Source: Sulfitobacter sediminilitoris
GTDB taxonomy: Bacteria; Pseudomonadota; Alphaproteobacteria; Rhodobacterales; Rhodobacteraceae
Assembly: GCF_010667575.1 (NCBI RefSeq)
Contig: NZ_JAABNT010000007.1
Span: forward strand, 124,001 to 188,000
Direction of reading: 5' to 3'
Length of the DNA: 64,000 nt
The notes under the pieces are model-generated. The model did no database searches and was not told where the DNA came from. It worked only from the letters and a program-made list of their open reading frames with translations. Positions 58,565 to 64,000 of this stretch are shown here, one piece after another. Each line of letters opens with the position of its first letter. Within the stretch, counting starts at the first letter, position 1. Position numbers and translations under genes: made by a program.

Positions 58565-59767
58565 ATGTTTCGTGCCCTGATCGTCTTGTTGCTGTCTGTT
58601 TTCATCGCTTCCACGTCCTTTGCTCAAGATGCCACCGCACCGGCGCCGGACCGGTCTGCCACCGGCGGTGCGCAGACCTTGGAAGACATCCTTGCCCGCC
58701 AGCGTGGTGAGGAAATCGACGACAGTTTCCGGCGCGATGCGACCGGTGACCCGGATAGCGCCGCTGGCATGGCCGAGCAATTGGGCACCCTGGGTGGCGC
58801 GTCCGACCCGGAACTTTGGCGGGCGTTGCGCTATAATTCTGCCGATATCACATCATCAAGCCGGGGACCGGCAGCGACTGTCCTTGTTCAGGATGGCGGG
58901 ATGCGCTGGCTGGAATTCCGGCAAGGACCGCTGATCAAGTACGGCGGTTACCTGCTTCTGGGAACAATCGCGCTTTTGGCGCTGTTCTTTCTCATTCGGG
59001 GACGGATCAGGATCGACGGGGAAAAGACGGGACGCACAATTGAACGTTTCAAGTCAGTTGAGCGATTTGGCCACTGGATGCTTGCCGGTTCGTTCATTCT
59101 GTTGGGGATAACCGGACTGGTCTCACTCATGGGGCGCAAGTTCCTGATCCCGGTTTTCGGGCATGACAGTTTTGCCCTTCTGGCCACGTGGTCAAAGTGG
59201 GTGCACAATAACGTTTCTTGGGCATTCATGATTGCCTTGGTGATGATTTTTGTCATGTGGGTCGTGCATAATCTGCCCGACCGCACAGATTTGAATTGGC
59301 TTGCCAAAGGCGGCGGCATCTTCACCAAAGGCCACCCCCCGGCCAAGAAATTCAACGCCGGTCAAAAGCTGATCTTCTGGTCGGTTATCGTGCTGGGCAC
59401 CTCGATTTCTGTATCCGGGCTGGCGCTGTTGTTCCCGTTCGAGATCAACCTTTTCTCAGCTACCTTTGCCAAGCTGAACAGTCTTGGCATATCAGGTGCG
59501 CTGGGCCTTGGAGAGCTGCCCACGGCACTGGCGCCGCACGAGGAAATGCAGCTGTCGCAGCTTTGGCACGCCATTGTCAGCTTTGTGCTGATGGCGATTA
59601 TCCTTGCCCATATCTACATCGGTTCCGTCGGGATGGAAGGCGCGTATGCCGCGATGGGTTCGGGTGAGGTCGAAGAGCAATGGGCGCGCGAACACCATTC
59701 GCTTTGGGTGGATGAGGTCAAGGCAAAGGAAGGCACAGCGCCCGAGGGGGCGACGCCCGCAGAATAG
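58565..59767 (+). CDS. Formate dehydrogenase cytochrome b (gamma) subunit
   Basis: 400 residues: a cleavable signal (FRALIVLLLSVFIASTSFAQ), a periplasmic region (about 20-135), one membrane span near 140, then a cytochrome b561-type core (FGHWMLAGSFILLGITGLVS, WVHNNVSWAFMIALVMIFVM, LWHAIVSFVLMAIILAHIYI) whose histidines bind two haems. It anchors the enzyme and reduces quinone. The long N-terminal periplasmic extension is usual in this FDH branch. GAGGA precedes the ATG. Confidence 0.93.
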   Translation: MFRALIVLLLSVFIASTSFAQDATAPAPDRSATGGAQTLEDILARQRGEEIDDSFRRDATGDPDSAAGMAEQLGTLGGASDPELWRALRYNSADITSSSRGPAATVLVQDGGMRWLEFRQGPLIKYGGYLLLGTIALLALFFLIRGRIRIDGEKTGRTIERFKSVERFGHWMLAGSFILLGITGLVSLMGRKFLIPVFGHDSFALLATWSKWVHNNVSWAFMIALVMIFVMWVVHNLPDRTDLNWLAKGGGIFTKGHPPAKKFNAGQKLIFWSVIVLGTSISVSGLALLFPFEINLFSATFAKLNSLGISGALGLGELPTALAPHEEMQLSQLWHAIVSFVLMAIILAHIYIGSVGMEGAYAAMGSGEVEEQWAREHHSLWVDEVKAKEGTAPEGATPAE

Positions 59768-59769
59768 AT

Positions 59770-61095
59770 ATGCTGCGCGTCATCGCCCTCATAGCGTTGC
59801 TGTCCGCGCCCGCTCATGCGCAGGACTTCTTTACGCTCAAGGGACATGGCGGTCCGATCATGGACATAGCCGTGTCGCCCTCGGGCCGGATTGCAACTGC
59901 CAGCTTCGATAACGCTGTCGGCCTGTGGGACGGTTCAAACCCGACCTGGCTGGACGGTCACGAGGCCGCGGTGAATGTCGTGGAGTTCGTTGGAACGGCT
60001 TCAATGGTGTCCGCAGGCGACGATTTTTCAGTGCGGTTTTGGCGGACCCCCACGGTGGGACAGGTTTTGGGCCTACACAAGGGCAAGGTCATGTCTCTCG
60101 CCATTTCGCGGACTGCGGGAATGATTGCCTCGGCCAGTTGGGATGGCACCATCGGGCTTTGGGCACTTCCGGCTGAGGCGAATGGCGGTATCGTCCCGGT
60201 GCGCGCTGATCCTGCCCCGCTCTTTCTGAAAGGTCACAGGCAGGGTGTGAATGATGTGGTCTTTGGCGCCGATGGGCAGACCCTCTATTCCGCGTCAACC
60301 GATGGCACCATTCGCAAATGGGACGTGACCACCGGCGCAGAAACCCAACTGCTTGTCAGCCACGGCTTTGGCATAAACGAACTCATTCTCAATGAAGAAG
60401 ACGGGTGGTTGGCTTACGGTGCTGTTGATGGCGGCGTGCGCCTGATTGATCCGCAGACCGGGAGTGAAATTGGCGATTTCACACTGGATCGACGTCCTAT
60501 CCTGTCTCTGACGTACAACAGCTCCACGCGCCTTTTGGCTGTGGGTGATGGCGATGGCTACATCATGATGATCGACACCGAAAACATGGTCATCACGCGC
60601 GATTTTCAGGCGGCGCGCACCGGACCGATCTGGGCGCTGGCCTTCTCGCCGGATGGGCAAAACATTCATGCGGGCGGGATTGAGAACATCGTCTATTCAT
60701 GGCCGGTCGAGACGATCCGGGAATACGACCAGATGAGCGGCGAACCCCAAAGCTTTCTGGAAGCGCCCGAGACCCTTGGCAATGGGGAGCGCCAGTTCAA
60801 ACGCAAATGCTCCATTTGCCATACGTTGACAGAAAGCAGTGCCCGGCGGGCCGGACCGACGCTGTACCAGCTTTTTGGCCGCAAGGCCGGGACCGTCAGC
60901 GACTATCGCTATTCCGAGACACTAACCGGCTCAGATATAGTCTGGTCACCAGAGACGATTAATGATTTGTTTAACGAAGGGCCGGACCACTATATTCCGG
61001 GGACGAAAATGCCAATGCAGCGCATTGCTGGTGCCGATGATCGGACGGATCTGATCGAGTATCTGCGCACCGCAACGAATGGGAGAAGGAACTGA
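59770..61095 (+). CDS. Exported WD40 beta-propeller fused to cytochrome c
   Basis: 441 residues. A signal peptide (IALIALLSAPAHAQ) is followed by about six or seven WD40-type repeats (residues 20-315, for example FTLKGHGGPIMDIAVSPSG, ISRTAGMIASASWDGTIGLW, GADGQTLYSASTDGTIRKWD). A C-terminal monohaem cytochrome c has CSICH at 347-351, GPTLYQLFGRKAG and the methionine ligand in GTKMPMQR. It starts two bases after the cytochrome b gene, so it is part of the fdh run and probably an electron acceptor or assembly partner of the periplasmic enzyme. Confidence 0.88.
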   Translation: MLRVIALIALLSAPAHAQDFFTLKGHGGPIMDIAVSPSGRIATASFDNAVGLWDGSNPTWLDGHEAAVNVVEFVGTASMVSAGDDFSVRFWRTPTVGQVLGLHKGKVMSLAISRTAGMIASASWDGTIGLWALPAEANGGIVPVRADPAPLFLKGHRQGVNDVVFGADGQTLYSASTDGTIRKWDVTTGAETQLLVSHGFGINELILNEEDGWLAYGAVDGGVRLIDPQTGSEIGDFTLDRRPILSLTYNSSTRLLAVGDGDGYIMMIDTENMVITRDFQAARTGPIWALAFSPDGQNIHAGGIENIVYSWPVETIREYDQMSGEPQSFLEAPETLGNGERQFKRKCSICHTLTESSARRAGPTLYQLFGRKAGTVSDYRYSETLTGSDIVWSPETINDLFNEGPDHYIPGTKMPMQRIAGADDRTDLIEYLRTATNGRRN

Positions 61096-61096
61096 C

Positions 61097-61222
61097 ATGA
61101 GAGCGATGATCACAGCCTTTGTCGCAGTGGCCGTCATTGCGGTCGGTGCCAATATCATTCTTGATAACGTTGGTTTCTCAAGTCAGGACCGCAGTTCCAG
61201 CAACGCCGTCCGGCTTGATTAA
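61097..61222 (+). CDS. Small membrane protein, 41 aa
   Basis: A short open frame, MRAMITAFVAVAVIAVGANI followed by ILDNVGFSSQDRSSSNAVRL: one N-terminal membrane helix and a serine-rich periplasmic tail. It begins one base after the WD40-cytochrome stop, with GAAGGA at good spacing, so expression is likely. It could be a small subunit or anchor of the formate dehydrogenase complex; no function is known to me. Confidence 0.65.
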   Translation: MRAMITAFVAVAVIAVGANIILDNVGFSSQDRSSSNAVRLD

Positions 61223-61245
61223 GACGGCGGCAGGACACCCACCTA

Positions 61246-61950
61246 ATGAATGATATCTGGGCCGGGTTGGAGGCCGCTTTCTGGCTGATCGTCACGCTGG
61301 ATGCGGATCTCTTGGAGATCACGCTCAGATCGCTTTATGTCAGTCTGACTGCGCTGGTCATTGCCTCCGCTATTGCGCTGCCTTTTGGCTCTTGGCTGGC
61401 CATTCGTCGTTTCAGATACCGTCGTGCGACGATTGCGGTCTTGAACGCGTTGATGGGATTGCCACCGGTGGTCGTGGGACTGGTCGTATTCCTGCTGCTC
61501 TCACGCTCCGGTCCGTTCGGTGTGCTGGGGCTGCTCTTTACGCCGACGGCAATGATCATCGCGCAGGTGATCATCATCACCCCGCTCATCGCCTCCATCA
61601 CCCATCAGGCCATGCGAGAGCTTTGGGCGGAGTATCACGATCTTCTTATCTCGCTGAACACTTCCAACTGGCAGCGTGTCACCACGTTGATTGTTGATGG
61701 CAGGCGGGCCTTGCTGACCGCGTCACTTGCCGGATTTGGTCGCGCGATTGGGGAGGTCGGGGCGATCATGATCGTGGGCGGCAATATCGAACATGCGACC
61801 CGCGTCCTGACCACGGCTATTGCGCTTGAAACCGGCAAGGGCGATTTCGCCTTGGCGCTTGGTCTGGGCTTTGTGTTGATCGCGCTGGCGCTGATGGTGA
61901 ACTTCGCGATTCATGCACTGTCCCGCACGGAACGCGAAGGGCGCTGGTGA
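61246..61950 (+). CDS. tupB: Tungstate ABC transporter permease
   Basis: 234 residues with about five to six membrane spans. The ABC-permease pattern runs ITLRSLYVSLTALVIASAIA, then LNALMGLPPVVVGLVVFLLL and the EAA-like loop ending ASLAGFGRAIGEVGAIMIVG, characteristic of TupB. It forms the membrane channel with TupC and receives tungstate from TupA. The three tup genes overlap and follow the fdh genes on the same strand. Confidence 0.92.
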   Translation: MNDIWAGLEAAFWLIVTLDADLLEITLRSLYVSLTALVIASAIALPFGSWLAIRRFRYRRATIAVLNALMGLPPVVVGLVVFLLLSRSGPFGVLGLLFTPTAMIIAQVIIITPLIASITHQAMRELWAEYHDLLISLNTSNWQRVTTLIVDGRRALLTASLAGFGRAIGEVGAIMIVGGNIEHATRVLTTAIALETGKGDFALALGLGFVLIALALMVNFAIHALSRTEREGRW

Positions 61951-62657
61951 TGGCGATGACCGCGACCCTGCAAGGTGCTTTGGTAAAGCGCAAAGGCAAG
62001 ACGATCCTAGGCCCGGTGACTTGCGATCTGTTGCCCGAAGGGATCACGATCGTTCTGGGGCCGAACGGGGCAGGCAAGACCACACTTCTGAAGGTCCTGC
62101 ATGGCGTTGAACGCCTGACCGAAGGCACCGTGCGATGGAATGTTTCAGATGAAGAGGCGCACACCTCTCAGGCTTACGTGTTTCAAAGCCCGATCATGTT
62201 GCGGAGGTCCGTGCGCCAAAACCTTGCCTATCCGCTGCAACTGATCCGCGCCAGCAAGGCTGACATTGTCCGACAGACCAGCCACTGGGCTCAGCGGATC
62301 GGCCTTGCCGACGCCCTTGATCGGCCCGCAACCCGCCTGTCAGGTGGCGAAAAGCAGAAACTGGCGCTTGGCCGCGCGCTGATCCGAAAACCCAAGGTAC
62401 TATTCCTGGATGAGCCTTGCGCAAACCTGGATGGGCGCGCCACGCGAGAGATCGAGAATGTCTTGCAAGAGGCGTATCGGACCGGCACGCGCATCATCAT
62501 GACCACCCATGATCTGGGGCAGGCCAAACGCCTTGCCAGCGATGTCATATTTCTGTTGAAAGGACAGGTGCATGAGCAACTGCCGGGCAGCTTGTTCTTT
62601 GACAATCCACAAACATCTGAGGCCCGTGCTTTCCTGCAAGGAGATATCGTAGAATGA
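61950..62657 (+). CDS. tupC: Tungstate ABC transporter ATP-binding protein
   Basis: 235-residue ABC ATPase: Walker A GPNGAGKTTLLK near residue 36, the signature LSGGEKQKLALGRALI, Walker B VLFLDEPCANLD and the switch MTTHDLGQAKRL. Without the TOBE domain of ModC, as normal for TupC. The ATG at 61950 overlaps the tupB stop (TGATG) and GAAGGG is well spaced; GTG at 61947 is also possible. Confidence 0.93.
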   Translation: MAMTATLQGALVKRKGKTILGPVTCDLLPEGITIVLGPNGAGKTTLLKVLHGVERLTEGTVRWNVSDEEAHTSQAYVFQSPIMLRRSVRQNLAYPLQLIRASKADIVRQTSHWAQRIGLADALDRPATRLSGGEKQKLALGRALIRKPKVLFLDEPCANLDGRATREIENVLQEAYRTGTRIIMTTHDLGQAKRLASDVIFLLKGQVHEQLPGSLFFDNPQTSEARAFLQGDIVE

Positions 62658-63457
62658 TCCGCCTTTTGGCAGTTATTGCGTTCCTCTGGGCCAGTGTCGT
62701 CCAAGCAGAGCCAATGAAAATGGCGGTGACTACCAGTTTTCATAATTCTGGCCTGTCCGAAGTGCTGCTGCCCGCGATTGCGGCAGAGACAGGTATTGAG
62801 GTGCAGTTGCTGGTCGTGGGTACGGGGCAGGCGCTACGGCTGGGCGAATCTGGTGATGTGGACGCGATATTGGTCCATTCAAAAGCTGCAGAGGAAGCCT
62901 TCGTCAGCGCAGGCTACGGCACCCACCGGCGCGAGATTATGTATAACGATTTTGTCGTAGTAGGAGCGGAGGTCGATGTGGCGGGTATTGCTGCTGCCAC
63001 GACAGCGGCGGACGCGCTGGGCAAGATCGCTGCGTCTGAAGCGGCATTCGTAAGCCGGGGTGATGAAAGCGGGACGCACAAGAAGGAGATTTCTCTCTGG
63101 ACTGGGGCGGGTTTGGACACGGAAAGCTTTGGGGACTGGTACAAAGCTGTTGGCGCTGGCATGGGGGCCAGCCTGAACACTGCGTCAGGCTTGGATGCCT
63201 ATATCCTCACGGATCGCGCCAGTTGGTTGAACTTTGGCAACAAGGGAAATCTGACATTATTGTTTGAAGGTGATCCCGTTCTTTTCAACCAGTACGCTTT
63301 CATCCCGGTGAACCCAGAACGGCATCCACATGTGAATAACGGTGCGGCAGAAAGGATCGAAACATGGCTGGCCGGCGAAACGGCGCGGGATTTGATTGAC
63401 GGATACACTATCAACGGTGAGGCGCTCTTTGTTTTTAATGCAGAACCCACAAATTAG
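62654..63457 (+). CDS. tupA: Tungstate ABC transporter substrate-binding protein
   Basis: 267 residues. A signal peptide (LLAVIAFLWASVVQAE) is followed by the TupA-type ligand motif AVTTSFHNSGLSEVLLP and then SRGDESGTHKKE and YILTDRASWL, all landmarks of the tungstate/molybdate-binding TupA group. It overlaps tupC by 4 bases. Order tupB-tupC-tupA, last genes of the fdh run. High-affinity tungstate import would feed the formate dehydrogenase cofactor. Confidence 0.93.
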   Translation: MIRLLAVIAFLWASVVQAEPMKMAVTTSFHNSGLSEVLLPAIAAETGIEVQLLVVGTGQALRLGESGDVDAILVHSKAAEEAFVSAGYGTHRREIMYNDFVVVGAEVDVAGIAAATTAADALGKIAASEAAFVSRGDESGTHKKEISLWTGAGLDTESFGDWYKAVGAGMGASLNTASGLDAYILTDRASWLNFGNKGNLTLLFEGDPVLFNQYAFIPVNPERHPHVNNGAAERIETWLAGETARDLIDGYTINGEALFVFNAEPTN

Positions 63458-63464
63458 CCTGTTG

Positions 63465-63482
63465 CGCAGCGGGCCAGCTGCG
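63465..63482 (+). terminator. Possible terminator after tupA
   Basis: CGCAGC-GGGCCA-GCTGCG stem followed by AAAATTGTCATTT. Short stem and mixed tail, so weak. The rest of 63458-63654 shows no gene. Confidence 0.35.
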
Positions 63483-63654
63483 AAAATTGTCATTTAACGG
63501 TTTTTGGGTGATCCTTGGCGCGCCGCATTTGGGTGTGGCAAAAAGCATCGTGTAGCGATTGGACTGGAAACAGCGCCTCATTTCCCTATCCTTTCCGAGG
63601 TGACTGCATATGTTGCAGATCCACTCGTCGAGAATTGTCAGGGAAAACGAACAA

Positions 63655-64000
63655 ATGGCACAGCAATCACGTCGCGCCTTTCTCAAGTCTGCTGCTGCCT
63701 TTGGCGGTGCGCTCGCCCTGCCCAGCCACAGCCGCGCGAGTAACAGCTTACCTTTATTGCGTGCGATGCCGTCTTTGGCTCAGATCGCGCCACCGGGCTA
63801 TCAGGAAACCCCTGTTTGGTCCTATGCCACAGACGGGGCGGCGGCTGTCCCTGGACCTGAATTAAGGCTCAAGGCAGGACAGCGTGTGACACGCCGGTTG
63901 GTGAATGATCTGCCGCAGGCGACGGCTGTCCACTGGCACGGCATCAGGATTGAAAATGCGATGGACGGCGCAGCGCCGCTGACCCAAGCGCCGGTACCGC
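63655..64000 (+). CDS. Multicopper oxidase, TAT-exported, C-terminus outside window
   Basis: The first 115 residues of a larger protein. A twin-arginine signal (SRRAFLKSAA, then an alanine-rich core ending SHSRA) leads to the first cupredoxin domain with the copper-binding HWHGIRI. The GPELRLKAGQRVTRRLVNDL strand order is typical of type-3 multicopper oxidases (laccase/CopA/CueO-like). The remaining copper sites are off the edge, so the substrate (copper, phenolics or other) cannot be judged. AGGGAAAACG precedes the ATG. Confidence 0.88.
   Translation, partial: MAQQSRRAFLKSAAAFGGALALPSHSRASNSLPLLRAMPSLAQIAPPGYQETPVWSYATDGAAAVPGPELRLKAGQRVTRRLVNDLPQATAVHWHGIRIENAMDGAAPLTQAPVP

Noticed and set aside
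1-64000. tRNA, rRNA, CRISPR, insertion sequence, prophage or integration site
   Set aside because: No cloverleaf-like T-loop sequences outside genes, no spaced repeats, no transposase or integrase frames and no terminal inverted repeats seen by eye.

Overview
The window is about 60% GC, almost fully coding, and reads as chromosome of an alphaproteobacterium of the Rhodobacteraceae (Roseobacter group). The pointers are the lysC-then-ptsP (GAF-type enzyme I) order, a TAXI-type TRAP transporter, DUF1178, FnrL-type sites and the DUF3305/DUF3306/TorD formate dehydrogenase locus. The genus cannot be fixed from sequence alone. I see no tRNA, rRNA, CRISPR array, prophage or insertion sequence.

1-17.4 kb is mostly housekeeping: a glutamate dehydrogenase cut by the left edge, apt, a LysE exporter, mtnP, a SulP permease, a flavin reductase, a GNAT and an EcsC protein, the molybdate operon modABC, a NUDIX hydrolase, DUF1178, an SDR, lysC, an unlisted 57-aa membrane protein, ptsP, a sulfurtransferase and a 2TM protein.

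17.5-28 kb looks like a low-oxygen stress island. An overlapping operon (Lon-like protease, a protein with a universal-stress look, an APC permease) sits beside a helix-hairpin-helix protein with an L,D-transpeptidase, thioredoxin 2, a GerW/DUF2953 set, a phosphoribosyltransferase and a small HTH-like protein. Five sites close to the FNR/FnrL consensus (TTGAT-N4-ATCAA, three as TTGAT-N4-GTCAA) lie between its genes, most at spacing that suits activation. They suggest one oxygen-controlled regulon.

28-41 kb is a catabolic cluster: two acyl-CoA ligases at its ends, a TAXI-TRAP transporter, an SDR, an SMP-30 lactonase, a Gfo/Idh oxidoreductase and a ThDP enzyme coupled to the second ligase by a GTGA overlap. 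The substrate is unknown.

41.2-47.2 kb is a sulfide/persulfide locus: DUF2892, a persulfide-dioxygenase-like MBL protein, a DUF442-sulfide:quinone oxidoreductase fusion and a SulP permease. Upstream are a peroxiredoxin and an Rrf2 regulator, divergent from each other, each broken by what looks like loss of one A from an A run. Tandem perfect inverted repeats precede the operon.

47.3-63.5 kb is a complete periplasmic formate dehydrogenase system: fdhABC, a TAT small protein, TorD-like chaperone, DUF3305, DUF3306, a multi-cluster ferredoxin, Mrp/ApbC, a lipoate-ligase-like protein, DUF6494 and DUF6505, a WD40-cytochrome c, a 41-aa membrane protein and the tungstate transporter tupBCA. Its most unusual member (49806-50531) appears to be a cut-down TupA-like binding protein fused to a c-type cytochrome. 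The window ends inside a TAT-exported multicopper oxidase.
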